The notes beneath the pieces were generated by a model, which saw nothing but the letters and a program-made list of their open reading frames with translations, was not told the DNA's origin and did not search any database. Below are positions 1 to 8,750 of a stretch of DNA of 64,000 nt, in pieces. The DNA comes from Mariniblastus sp964414815 (GTDB lineage Bacteria > Planctomycetota > Planctomycetia > Pirellulales > Pirellulaceae): positions 1-64,000 of the forward strand of contig CAYPXY010000009.1 of assembly GCA_964414815.1 (NCBI GenBank), in the 5' to 3' direction. Position 1 is the first letter of the stretch. Each line of letters opens with the position of its first letter. The translations under genes were made by a program, and so were the position numbers.

Positions 1-80
1 TCCCTTCGCAGACTTTCCCTTCGCAGACTTTCCCTTCGCAGACTTTCCCTTCGCAGACTTTCCCTTCGCAGACTTTCCCT
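1..80. repeat. 15-bp tandem repeat, at least 5.3 copies, cut by window edge
   Basis: Five exact copies of the 15-mer TCCCTTCGCAGACTT run from base 1 to 75, with a partial copy to 80. The array continues off the left edge. The unit is a multiple of three, so it stays open in frame on both strands. On the plus strand it reads (SLRRL)n and continues to a TAG at 136-138. On the minus strand it reads (KSAKG)n, a basic tail-like repeat, but no ATG lies between the nearest upstream stop and the array. Whether it is coding cannot be decided from this window. Confidence 0.95.
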
Positions 81-216
81 GGCAAATTCTGTGCCGAACA
101 CTATTGGGACAGGTCCAGTTACTATGGGGTCACTGTAGCGATCCAAAATAAATCCTCGATGGCTAATAATTGGACCCCTGTCCCCGTTTCCCCCTCCCCC
201 CCGTTTCCCCCTCCCT

Positions 217-404
217 CAGCGGATGCAGCCTGTGTTTGAGCGATTGGGGATCAGCGGTGAATTCTGGTGCGACCTGGTGAAGATTTTGGCAAGCTATTTT
301 ATGCGGTGGCCGGTCGTCCGCATGAGATCGATGCCCGCCGTTCTCGAGACGGGATGAAGCGTTACAAGACCAAACGAGCCACCCGTGAGTTGATACCGGG
401 TTGA
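217..404 (+). pseudogene. decayed transposase-like C-terminal fragment with a frameshift
   Basis: Two adjoining plus-strand frames make one continuous protein-like stretch. Frame one (217-282) reads QRMQPVFERLGISGEFWCDL then VK. After a single-base slip near 283-285, frame two continues with FGKLFYAVAGRPHEIDARRS and ends in a basic tail (KRYKTKRATRELIPG) at a TGA at 402-404. The style resembles the C-terminus of planctomycete transposase-like proteins. That family assignment is from memory and weak. No start, no N-terminal domain and no inverted repeats are visible, so this is a remnant. Confidence 0.5.
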
Positions 405-720
405 ATGGTGAGTCCGAGATGGGTTCAGGATTTTGCTAGATAACGCTCCCTCAGCCGCCGCAACAGCGTCCCTCAATATCGGCCGACTGATTGCCGAGCG
501 GATCGAAAAACGGTTTGCATAGCTAGATTTCGCAAAAATCGCGTAAATTTCGGCGTTGCACTTGCAAATTCGTGCTTTATACGCGATATTGTCCGGCTCA
601 AATTTCTCCAGGCGCCGTCATCGCTGGCCAAAGTTGGCCAATCGAATGGCAGCGGTCTGTCGCTAAAACGACAGATTTGACCACCAAACAGCTCATATTC
701 AATACAGGAGCTCACTGAAG
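405..720. other. non-coding region upstream of rpsD
   Basis: No credible gene is visible. The stretch should hold the rpsD promoter. A weak sigma70-like pair is TTGCAC (556-561) and TATACG (578-583) with a 16-nt spacer. An AGGAG lies 10 nt before the rpsD ATG. No S4-binding pseudoknot could be recognised by eye. Confidence 0.4.
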
Positions 721-1335
721 ATGGCACGTTATTCTGGCCCCAAGGGGCGCGTCAATCGACGTCTACAAACCCAAGTCTACGAAAGCGGCGGTGCGATCCG
801 GGCCTTCGAAAAACGGGGCAATCAACCGCCCGGGATGCACACCCGCTTCCGTCGATCCTCGACCTATGGCTCAGCCTTGGCGGAGAAACAAAAGATCAAA
901 CATTATTACGGGCTGGGCGAACGCCAATTGCGCCGGTATTTCGATAAAGCTCACCACATGAAGGGAGACGCTGGTGAAAACTTGTTGCTGCTGTGCGAAA
1001 ACCGGCTGGACAACGTGGTGCGTCGTGTCGGATTCACCAAAACCCGCCCTCAAGCTCGCCAAGGCGTCGTCCATGGCCACTTCCAGGTCAACGGCGTCAA
1101 GGTTGACCGTCCTTCCTATCAACTTCGCCCCGGCGATGTGATCAGTCTGCGTCCTCGCACGAATATTCTCAAAGCCTATCAAGCGATCCGCGAACAAGGA
1201 GTCGATAGCGAAGGCACCGAATGGGTCTCGTTTGACACCGACAAGCTGGTCGCGATCGTGATGGGCAAGCCGAGCGGCAGCGACATCAGTCTCCCGGTTG
1301 ATGCCAACACGGTGATCGAGTTCCTGTCACGCTAA
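721..1335 (+). CDS. rpsD: 30S ribosomal protein S4
   Basis: Small-subunit protein that binds 16S rRNA early in 30S assembly. The 204-aa length is normal. The S4 RNA-binding domain lies at roughly residues 95-160 (ENRLDNVVRRVGF, then ARQGVVHGHFQVNG and LRPGDVISL). The N-terminal part has no zinc-binding cysteines, so it is the C-minus, zinc-independent form. The gene does not sit in an rpsK/rpoA cluster here. It is followed by lpdA in a TAATG overlap (the stop's last A is the next start's first base), which implies translational coupling to an unrelated metabolic gene. The start is supported by an AGGAG about 10 nt upstream. Confidence 0.97.
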   Translation: MARYSGPKGRVNRRLQTQVYESGGAIRAFEKRGNQPPGMHTRFRRSSTYGSALAEKQKIKHYYGLGERQLRRYFDKAHHMKGDAGENLLLLCENRLDNVVRRVGFTKTRPQARQGVVHGHFQVNGVKVDRPSYQLRPGDVISLRPRTNILKAYQAIREQGVDSEGTEWVSFDTDKLVAIVMGKPSGSDISLPVDANTVIEFLSR

Positions 1336-2756
1336 TGCAAACTCAACTCGTCGTCATTGGCGGCGGTCCAGGTGGCTATGCAGCCGCTTTCCTGGCCGCC
1401 GACGAAGGATTGCAGGTCGTGCTGGTCGAAGCCGAAGGTCGGCTTGGCGGCACGTGCCTGTTGCGCGGTTGTATTCCTTCGAAATCGTTGTTGCATGTCG
1501 CTCGTGTGATCAGCGAAGCCGACGAAATGGAACAGGATTGGGGGGTCAGCTTTGGCCAGCCCAAGGTGGATCTCGGACGATTGAGAACCCGCAAAGAGAA
1601 AATCATCGAAAGTCTCTCCGGCGGGCTGGGCGGACTGGCCAAACGGCGAAATGTCACCGTGATTAAGGCTCACGCCCGATTCGAGGACGCCCACACGATC
1701 GTCCTGGAGGGCGATGATCTCTCGATTCCTGCCGAAAAAAAAATCACTTTCGAACACGCGATCATCGCCACCGGAAGTGTCCCAGCCATGCCGGGTGCGT
1801 TCAATATCGGCAATGATCGGGTGATGAATTCGACCGGAGCCCTGCAATTGGCTGACCTGCCGGAAACATTGCTGGTGATCGGCGGCGGTTACATCGGACT
1901 GGAGATGGGAACGGTTTACGCCAATCTCGGCTCCAAGGTCAGTGTTGTGGAGCTGCAAAGCGGCCTGCTGATGGGCGCTGACCGCGACCTGGTTCGACCC
2001 CTTGAACGTCGGCTGAAGAAATTGTTCGAAGATCGAATCTATCTGGACACCAAGGTCGGCGGCGTCAGCAAAAGCGGTGACCAAGTGGAAGTTGCTTTCG
2101 AAGGGCCGGGAAAATTCGGTACGTTCAAGTATGACCGCGTTCTCGTTTCCGTAGGACGCCGGCCCCGAACCGATGGCTTGGGGCTTGAAAAGTTGAACGT
2201 TCAGATGGACAAGCGAGGCTTCATCCTCCACGACAACTCGCTGCGAACCGATGAACCCAACATCTTTGTGATCGGCGATGCCGCCGGCGAACCCATGCTG
2301 GCCCACAAAGCCAGCCACGAAGGCCGACATGCGGTCGAAGTCATTCTCGGACACGCCACCGAGTTTGATCGGCGAGCGATTCCAGCCGTGGTGTTCACCG
2401 ATCCAGAAATTGCCTGGGCAGGCTTGACGCAAGAAGAAGCCAAACAGCAAAATATCTCCCACGAAGTCGTCGCGTATCCCTGGGCTGCCAGCGGTCGCGC
2501 TCAGGCACTTGGGCGAACCGAAGGCATGACCAAGTGGATTGTCGATCCGGAAACCGAACGGGTTCTTGGCTGTGGCATTGTCGGTCCGTCGGCCGGCGAT
2601 ATGATCGGCGAAGCAACACTGGCCATCGAGATGGGTTGCTTGCTTCGCGATATTACCGAAACGGTTCACGCCCACCCGACGCTCAGCGAAACGCTGATGA
2701 ATGCCGCTGAAGTCTTTTACGGCACTGCGACCGAAATTTACAAGCCGCGAAAATGA
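1335..2756 (+). CDS. lpdA: dihydrolipoyl dehydrogenase (E3)
   Basis: FAD/NAD enzyme that reoxidises dihydrolipoamide in pyruvate and 2-oxoglutarate dehydrogenase complexes; 473 aa, cytoplasmic. Visible elements in order are the FAD-binding GGGPGGYAAA (residues 8-17), the redox disulfide in GGTCLLRGCIPSK, the NAD-binding VIGGGYIGLEMG (about 181-192), the second FAD contact FVIGDAAGEPMLAH, and the C-terminal HAHPTLSE with the catalytic His-Glu pair. The redox motif has LLR where NVG is usual, but both cysteines are kept. The ATG overlaps the rpsD stop and the TGA overlaps the next gene's ATG, so three genes are probably co-transcribed. No E1 or E2 gene is nearby. Confidence 0.95.
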   Translation: MQTQLVVIGGGPGGYAAAFLAADEGLQVVLVEAEGRLGGTCLLRGCIPSKSLLHVARVISEADEMEQDWGVSFGQPKVDLGRLRTRKEKIIESLSGGLGGLAKRRNVTVIKAHARFEDAHTIVLEGDDLSIPAEKKITFEHAIIATGSVPAMPGAFNIGNDRVMNSTGALQLADLPETLLVIGGGYIGLEMGTVYANLGSKVSVVELQSGLLMGADRDLVRPLERRLKKLFEDRIYLDTKVGGVSKSGDQVEVAFEGPGKFGTFKYDRVLVSVGRRPRTDGLGLEKLNVQMDKRGFILHDNSLRTDEPNIFVIGDAAGEPMLAHKASHEGRHAVEVILGHATEFDRRAIPAVVFTDPEIAWAGLTQEEAKQQNISHEVVAYPWAASGRAQALGRTEGMTKWIVDPETERVLGCGIVGPSAGDMIGEATLAIEMGCLLRDITETVHAHPTLSETLMNAAEVFYGTATEIYKPRK

Positions 2757-3094
2757 TTGTTGCTCTGACTCAGGACTTGATGATGTCGTCGAGCGTCAGT
2801 GTGGTCGCTCGGGCTAAGGGCATCCCCTTCAAATCGACCGCTTCCATGGAAAAGGCGATTGCGCTGATCCAGGAAAACCCGGTATCGTCGTTGCTGATTG
2901 ACCTGCAAATGCCGAACCTGGATCTGGCTCGGTGGGTCGAACAGTTCAACGCGCTCAATCTTGCTCAGTCTCCCAAGGTGATCGCCTATGCTCAGCACGG
3001 AGAGATCGGATTGCTCAAGTCCGCTCGTGAACTGGGAATCGACCACGTACTGACTCGCGGACAGACCGCCAAAGGGCTGGAAGAAATTCTGTAA
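2753..3094 (+). CDS. small receiver-like (CheY-fold) protein, degenerate
   Basis: A 113-aa protein that starts inside the lpdA stop (ATGA overlap). The pattern suggests a response-regulator receiver fold: an aspartate in LLIDLQMPNLDL sits where the phospho-acceptor would be, followed by SPKVIAYAQHGEIGLLKSA, which resembles the beta4-alpha4 segment, and IDHVLTRG near beta5. The N-terminal acidic pair of a true receiver is absent and the usual beta5 Lys is not obvious, so phosphorylation is doubtful. No output domain follows. Function unknown. The coupling to lpdA is direct; the fold is inferred. Confidence 0.75.
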   Translation: MIVALTQDLMMSSSVSVVARAKGIPFKSTASMEKAIALIQENPVSSLLIDLQMPNLDLARWVEQFNALNLAQSPKVIAYAQHGEIGLLKSARELGIDHVLTRGQTAKGLEEIL

Positions 3095-3103
3095 CCGTTT
3101 ACC

Positions 3104-5068
3104 TCACATCTGGTCCAGCACGCCAATCCCCAACAAGCTCAAGCCCGTTTTGATCGTCCGGGCGGTGAGATCGCACAGTTGCAAGCGGCTGGCCTGTAAA
3201 TCGGCGTTTTCAGCGTCCTTGACCGAACACTGATCGTAGAACTGGAAAAAGTTTTGTGTCAATTCTAACAAATAAATACATAGAACGTTTGGCTTGTATT
3301 CGACCAATACTTCATTGAGCGCCTCGCTGAATTGCAGCAACTTCAATGTCAGTTGCCGCTCGACCGGTTCGGCAAACTGAAACGGCCTCGGCGACTTCCG
3401 AAACGTTTCAGCATCGATATTGAGCTTCCGCAAAATTCCCTGAACCCGAGCATAGCTATATTGCAGGTACGTCGCGGTGTTCCCCTTGAGGGCCAACATT
3501 TTCTCGTAGCTGAACTTGTAGTCCGAGGCTCGGTTTTGCGAGAGATCCGCATACTTCAATCCCCCAATGCCGACGACTTTTGAAATTTCAGCCTGTTGCT
3601 CGGCCGTCAACTCAGGATTCTGTTCAACGGCAATCGCCAGAGCGCGGGCCTCGGCTTCGTCGAGCAGGCCCTCAAGCCCGACCGTGTCTCCCGAGCGTGT
3701 CTTGTAAGGTTTTCCATCGTCCCCGAGCACTGTACCAAAACTGATATGGTGCAATTCGACGTTGTGATAGCCCCACAATCGGGCTGCGTTGAACAGCTTG
3801 TCAAAATGTTCCTGTTGGCGATGGTCGACGACGTACAGAATCACATCCGCATCCCAAGTATCGATGCGGTATTTGATCGTCGCTAAGTCCGTTGTGGAAT
3901 AGAGAAACGCGCCATCTTTTTTCTGGATGATCATCGGCGTTTCGAAGCCGTCGAGAAACACGCACATCGCCCCGTCGCTCATCCGCGCAAACCCCTTGGC
4001 CTCGAAATCATCGACCACCGCCTGCAAATACGGTTGATAAAAACTCTCGCCCAGTTCATGGTCGAACTGGATGTCCAGCCGTTCGTAAATCCGCTGAATA
4101 TCCTTGCGACAATGGGGCAGGAATTCGTTCCACAGTTTGACATTGGTCGCGTCGCCCGCATGGAGCGCCGATGTCTCGTCGAGCACGGCCCGACCAATCT
4201 CGGGATGTTGCGTGACCATTTCCGCCATAGACGGATCGGACGAGACATTGGCGATGGTTTTCTCGATACTGGCAATCGATTCGTGCTGCTCAGCAATCTT
4301 CTGGTTGAGGGCACCTATGTCCTTTTGGCGTTGCTTCTCCTCTTTTTTGTCGGATGAAGCGGGCGTCTCCTGAATGCGGCTCAGGGCGGCTTGCTGTTTT
4401 TGCAGCAGTTCCCTGGCGGCGGGAAGCGTCCTGACGGCATCCTGATAGTCCATCAACTTGCGGACCAGTTTGTACAAGCGGCCCAGCTCACTGACCGGAT
4501 GAGCCTGATAACTGGCCTGATCGAGAAAATGTTTGTAGCCATAGATGATCATACCAAACTGGGTTCCCCAATCACCGAGATGATTATCGGTAACCACCTG
4601 ATGGCCGACGAAGCGAAGTGTCTTGGCCAGCACATCTCCAATCACGGACGAACGGATATGCCCCACATGGAGCGTCTTGGCAATGTTGGGCGACGAATAA
4701 TCGACCACAAACTGACGAGGCTTCTTGACGGGTTCCACGCCCAGCCTGGAATCTCCCAACGCGTGTCGGGCTTGCGACTCAAGCCAGTCATCGTTGAGCG
4801 TCAGGTTAATAAACCCCGGCCCTGCGATTTCGACATTGCCACACAGATCATCGACGCCGAGCGCGTTGACGATTTCGCTGGCCACCTCGCGGGCCGATTT
4901 TCCCAAGCGATTCGCCAACGGCATCGCGCAATTGGCCTGGTAGTCGCCGAATCGGGCGTCCTGAGCGGGTCGAATCATGGCCAATAAGTCTTCATACCCG
5001 CCTTCAAGCCAAGGCATGCCTCGAAAGGCGTCTGCAAAACGGTTTCTGATTTCAGTAAGTGCGTTCAT
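3104..5068 (-). CDS. argS: arginyl-tRNA synthetase
   Basis: Class I aminoacyl-tRNA synthetase that charges tRNA-Arg. The N-terminal additional domain (about 1-110) precedes the catalytic core SSPNIAKTLHVGHIRSSVIG with the HIGH-type HVGH motif. The region around KTRSGDTVGL stands where KMSKS would be, as in many ArgRS. The C-terminal helical anticodon domain contains YLQYSYARVQGILRKL. At 654 aa it is longer than typical enzymes (about 580) because of a charged, coiled-coil-like insertion between about 205 and 290 (rich in Q, E, K; SSDKKEEKQRQK). ATG at 5068 was preferred to an upstream TTG at 5083. The gene converges on the lpdA group with a 9-nt gap. Confidence 0.96.
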   Translation of the reverse strand: MNALTEIRNRFADAFRGMPWLEGGYEDLLAMIRPAQDARFGDYQANCAMPLANRLGKSAREVASEIVNALGVDDLCGNVEIAGPGFINLTLNDDWLESQARHALGDSRLGVEPVKKPRQFVVDYSSPNIAKTLHVGHIRSSVIGDVLAKTLRFVGHQVVTDNHLGDWGTQFGMIIYGYKHFLDQASYQAHPVSELGRLYKLVRKLMDYQDAVRTLPAARELLQKQQAALSRIQETPASSDKKEEKQRQKDIGALNQKIAEQHESIASIEKTIANVSSDPSMAEMVTQHPEIGRAVLDETSALHAGDATNVKLWNEFLPHCRKDIQRIYERLDIQFDHELGESFYQPYLQAVVDDFEAKGFARMSDGAMCVFLDGFETPMIIQKKDGAFLYSTTDLATIKYRIDTWDADVILYVVDHRQQEHFDKLFNAARLWGYHNVELHHISFGTVLGDDGKPYKTRSGDTVGLEGLLDEAEARALAIAVEQNPELTAEQQAEISKVVGIGGLKYADLSQNRASDYKFSYEKMLALKGNTATYLQYSYARVQGILRKLNIDAETFRKSPRPFQFAEPVERQLTLKLLQFSEALNEVLVEYKPNVLCIYLLELTQNFFQFYDQCSVKDAENADLQASRLQLCDLTARTIKTGLSLLGIGVLDQM

Positions 5069-5118
5069 GTCTCCCAGTTTCAATTCCAGAATCGAGGCGG
5101 CTTATATCAAAGAGTTAA

Positions 5119-5231
5119 GTCGACCGGCAAGTAAAAGTTTACCCAAGCAGTATTGTGTTTCCCAGATGCTGAGTTGCGAGTCGCGGAGCGACTCGCCTAC
5201 ACTAGGGTACGTCTTTATCTGCCGGTCGCCT
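5119..5231. repeat. MITE-like dispersed repeat, copy 1
   Basis: About 113 bp with terminal inverted repeats (left TCGACCGGCAAGTAAAAG, right end CTTTATCTGCCGGTCGCCT) and an internal palindrome GCGAGTCGCGGAGCGACTCGC. Near-identical copies lie at 48623-48736 and 52825-52938. It sits between argS and lysS, upstream of both. No transposase is encoded. Confidence 0.9.
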
Positions 5232-5385
5232 AAAGAGTTCGCGTAGCCGTTCAAGGGCAGATGTTAAAAGATATTGAACAAATTACCAACGGGACAAGCC
5301 ATATTTTCGCATATCTTTCGAATCTTGCCCGATTCGCGTAAGATTGTCAGCACGACCATCGCCAACCACTATTTTGCCCAAAAAA

Positions 5386-6990
5386 ATGAATTCTGAACCA
5401 ACTGCGGAACATCCTGACGGCCACCTCGAGGAAGCTCGTCGAAAAAAGCTGCAAGCCATTATTGACCTCGGGTTCGATCCCTGGGGCCAGCGATTCGACC
5501 AGCGAGACTGGATCGGCGTTATTCGTCAGCGAGCTGGTGAAATCAAATTTGTCGCCGAGGACGGCCAAACCCTTGATGTTCCCAATCAGCAGGAAATCGA
5601 CCAACTGGGTGACAATGGCTTTCGCGAGTGGCTCAAGGGACCTGGCGGTTCCGGTGGACCGGGCGAACTTGGCAAAGGCCACCTCGAGGGGCCAGCCGTT
5701 CGAGCCGCTGGGCGAATTATTTTGCTACGCGATAAGGGAAAGTTGCTGTTCATCGATATCGAGGACTGGACCGGCAAGATTCAGCTTTTCGTCGGTCGGA
5801 ATCAGGTCGGGGAAGACAACTGGAAACTGATCGAATGCCTTGATCTGGGTGACCTGGTGGGAGTCGATGGAACGCTGCGCCGCACACAAACCGGCGAGTT
5901 GTCGATCTTCGCGGAAAAAATTCACGTGCTGTGCAAAACGCTTGATCAGCCGCCCGCAAAACATGTCGGTCTTGTCGATCCCGAACTTCGCCAGCGGCGA
6001 CGCTATGTGGACTTGGCTTACAACGAAGGCGTCCGCGACCGATTTCTGAATCGATCCAAAATCGTACGTTCGATTCGCGAAACCCTTCATAACCTTGAAT
6101 TTGTCGAAATCGAAGGCCCTACCCTGCATACGATTGCGGGAGGCGCGGCCGCGCGACCGTTTGAAACGCATCACAACGCGCTCGATATGGAGTTGGTGCT
6201 GAGAATCGCGCTCGAGCTTCACCTCAAGCGGCTGATGGTCGGCGGGATGGAGCGCGTGTTTGAGCTCGGACGGGTGTATCGCAATGAAGGCATCAGTCCC
6301 AAGCACAATCCCGAGTTCACCATGCTGGAAGTTTATCAGGCTTACGGCAATTACGAATCCATGATGGATTTGACGGAAGCCGTTATTTCCAACGCGCTCA
6401 ACGCCATCGGCGTCGGCCCCGTCGTACCTTGGGGCGATTCCGAGATCGATTTCTCGACACCGTTCCAACGGAGAACTTACGACGAATTGCTAGCTGAACA
6501 TACTGGCATCCATGCTTGCAATTCCGAAGCACTCGCAGACTACGCCCGCTCGATTGGCCTGGAAACAAGCGGAAAACACCCGGATGTGATCAAAAGCGAA
6601 ATCTTCGAGGCCAAGGTAGAAGACCAACTCACCGGACCGATCTTTGTAACCCATTATCCTGCGAGCATTTGTCCGCTGACCAAACGAAAACAGGATCAGC
6701 CCGAATTGGCCGAGCGATTTGAGCTGTTTGTTCACGGAATGGAGTTGGCGAATGCTTATACGGAACTGAACGATCCCGACTTGCAGGAGCAATTGTTCCG
6801 AACGCAACTCCAAGGCATGCCGGAAGAGGATTCGATGGCCCGCATGGATCACGATTTTGTGCGAGCGTTACGAAACGGGATGCCGCCGGCAGGAGGGTTG
6901 GGAATTGGCATTGACCGCCTGGTGATGCTTTTGACAAACTCTGCTTCGATTCGTGAGATCATTTTATTCCCGCTGTTGCGGGGAGAGTAA
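5386..6990 (+). CDS. lysS: lysyl-tRNA synthetase, class II
   Basis: Charges tRNA-Lys. An OB-fold anticodon-binding domain (about 85-200; GRIILLRDKGKLLFIDIEDW) precedes the class II core. Motif 2 is in FELGRVYRNEGISPKHNPEF and motif 3 in GGLGIGIDRLVMLLTN close to the end. The 534-aa length is slightly above the usual ~500, partly from a glycine-rich insertion (KGPGGSGGPGELGKG, about residues 88-102). ATG at 5386 was chosen; a TTG 42 nt upstream is also in frame, and no good SD supports either. It is followed after 29 nt by the transporter permease. Confidence 0.97.
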   Translation: MNSEPTAEHPDGHLEEARRKKLQAIIDLGFDPWGQRFDQRDWIGVIRQRAGEIKFVAEDGQTLDVPNQQEIDQLGDNGFREWLKGPGGSGGPGELGKGHLEGPAVRAAGRIILLRDKGKLLFIDIEDWTGKIQLFVGRNQVGEDNWKLIECLDLGDLVGVDGTLRRTQTGELSIFAEKIHVLCKTLDQPPAKHVGLVDPELRQRRRYVDLAYNEGVRDRFLNRSKIVRSIRETLHNLEFVEIEGPTLHTIAGGAAARPFETHHNALDMELVLRIALELHLKRLMVGGMERVFELGRVYRNEGISPKHNPEFTMLEVYQAYGNYESMMDLTEAVISNALNAIGVGPVVPWGDSEIDFSTPFQRRTYDELLAEHTGIHACNSEALADYARSIGLETSGKHPDVIKSEIFEAKVEDQLTGPIFVTHYPASICPLTKRKQDQPELAERFELFVHGMELANAYTELNDPDLQEQLFRTQLQGMPEEDSMARMDHDFVRALRNGMPPAGGLGIGIDRLVMLLTNSASIREIILFPLLRGE

Positions 6991-7019
6991 CTCGAAAGCA
7001 AAAAAGCCAAGGACTGGCG

Positions 7020-8750
7020 ATGTATAAACTGCTTCTTTCATGGCGATACCTTCGGACGAGATTTATCGCCCTGGCTTCCATTATCAGTGTCACGCTGGGA
7101 GTTGCCACGCTGATTGTGGTCAACAGCGTCATGTCGGGCTTCGTCGATCAGATGAAATCGCGGATGCACGGCATTCTGTCGGATGTTGAAGTATCGGCAC
7201 CGATGCTGGGCGAAATTCGTTTCCCGGATCTGTTTGTAGAGGAAGTGAAACGAGTCGTTGGCGATGACCTCCAGGCGTTGACCTGTGTGGTCCGCACGCC
7301 GGGCATGTTGACGGCTCGATTCAACGACCGGCCGATGACCCAGCAGGTTATTTTGATGGGAATCGATGACGAAACCTTTGGAAACGTCACTGATTTTCGC
7401 CCGTACCTGATGAATGAAACCAAACGCAATTCGTTCTCGTTTCAACTGGAAACTTCGGGCTACCCGGCACCGCTCGATGCATCGGGTTGGGATCATCGGA
7501 ATCGTGTTTTCGAGCTGGAGAAATTTCGACAACAACTCGATGCGGACGCTCGCTACAGTTCCGCGACGGCTCAGTTTCGGGACACCGCCGCAACCGAGCT
7601 CCCGCCATCCGCTGGCAGTCCGATGGACGGAAGTTCAACACCGAACGAAGCACCTGCCCAATTTCCTGCGCTTCCCGAAACACCGCCTGATTTCGAGAAG
7701 ATTTTCAGCGACCAACTGGCAGCCAGAGCAAACGAAGAAGCGTCGGACGACCCGCCATCCGCCGAATCAGCAGAATCCTGGGAGTCATCTGACATCATCA
7801 GTATGTCTCCCTTCGATCCGCACTCTGCCGACCGACCACAAATCAAGCCGGAGGAAATGTTTGACCCTGCGAAAAGCCAATACACCGGAATTATTCTGGG
7901 AGTTGCACTTTCCAAGCGAAAATACATCGACGTCGATGAGAAAATCAAGGACGTTTTCATGATCCGTCCTGGCGACGATGTTCAGGTGATGATTCCAACC
8001 GTCGGCTCGAACGCCTCCGTGGTGACAGACAAATGCACCATCGTCGATTTTTACTCGTCGAACATGCACGAATACGATTCGATGTTCGCCTTCATGCCGA
8101 TCAGCGAGTTGCAGAAGCTGCGCGGGATGGTTGATCCGATGACGGGCGTTGGATCGGTTTCGACGATTCAGATCAAACTCAAACCGGACGTCAATCTGGA
8201 TGAGGTCCGAGACCGATTGCTGGCGGCGTTTCCGGTTGAGCTTTACAACTACGACATTCACACTTGGCTGGACACCCAAGCTCCACTGCTGAGCGCCGTT
8301 CAAATGGAGCTGAAGGTGCTGAACATTCTCTTGTTCTTGATCATCGCCGTTGCAGGCTTTGGCATTCTGGCGACGTTCTACATGATCGTGGTGGAAAAAA
8401 CGAAGGATATTGGCATTCTCAAAGCCCTGGGAGCACCCTCGAGCGGAATCATGTCCATTTTCCTCAGCTACGGATTGTCGCTGGGGATGGTGGGCACGGG
8501 CGCCGGGATCCTGTTGGGGCTGGCATTTGCGGCGAACATCAATCAAATTGCGGATGTCGTCGAATGGATGACGGGCCGCGAAGTCTTTGATCCGACCATT
8601 TACTATTTCTCTGAAATTCCGACATTGATCAGCCCGCTGATGGTGTTGTGGGTTGCATTGGGCGCGGTAGCGATTGCCGTGTTGGCCAGTGTTTTACCGG
8701 CCCTGAGAGCCGCACGACTTCATCCTGTTGAGGCTTTACGATATGAGTGA
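7020..8750 (+). CDS. ABC transporter permease, LolC/LolE (FtsX-like) type
   Basis: Inner-membrane permease of the lipoprotein-release or MacB-like superfamily, 576 aa. A first membrane helix lies near residues 17-40 (FIALASIISVTLGVATLIVV), followed by a large periplasmic domain. Three more helices fall near 435-460 (ILLFLIIAVAGFGILATFYM), 480-510 and 540-568. The motif EKTKDIGILKALGA before the third helix and the C-terminal ALRAARLHPVEALRYE are typical of LolC/E. The periplasmic domain carries an acidic, low-complexity insertion at about 190-285 (SAESAES) not usual in the family. Its stop overlaps the ATPase start, so the two form one unit. Substrate probably outer-membrane lipoproteins, by family. 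Confidence 0.9.
   Translation: MYKLLLSWRYLRTRFIALASIISVTLGVATLIVVNSVMSGFVDQMKSRMHGILSDVEVSAPMLGEIRFPDLFVEEVKRVVGDDLQALTCVVRTPGMLTARFNDRPMTQQVILMGIDDETFGNVTDFRPYLMNETKRNSFSFQLETSGYPAPLDASGWDHRNRVFELEKFRQQLDADARYSSATAQFRDTAATELPPSAGSPMDGSSTPNEAPAQFPALPETPPDFEKIFSDQLAARANEEASDDPPSAESAESWESSDIISMSPFDPHSADRPQIKPEEMFDPAKSQYTGIILGVALSKRKYIDVDEKIKDVFMIRPGDDVQVMIPTVGSNASVVTDKCTIVDFYSSNMHEYDSMFAFMPISELQKLRGMVDPMTGVGSVSTIQIKLKPDVNLDEVRDRLLAAFPVELYNYDIHTWLDTQAPLLSAVQMELKVLNILLFLIIAVAGFGILATFYMIVVEKTKDIGILKALGAPSSGIMSIFLSYGLSLGMVGTGAGILLGLAFAANINQIADVVEWMTGREVFDPTIYYFSEIPTLISPLMVLWVALGAVAIAVLASVLPALRAARLHPVEALRYE

Noticed and set aside
1..80. Short direct repeats considered as a CRISPR array
   Set aside because: Units are contiguous 15-mers with no spacers and no cas genes nearby.
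1332..2675. 447-codon open frame antisense to lpdA
   Set aside because: lpdA has every catalytic motif in the forward frame. The antisense frame is a shadow with no recognisable domain.
5140..5246. Small ORF across MITE copy 1
   Set aside because: The frame is made by the palindromic repeat itself and is not preserved in the other two copies.
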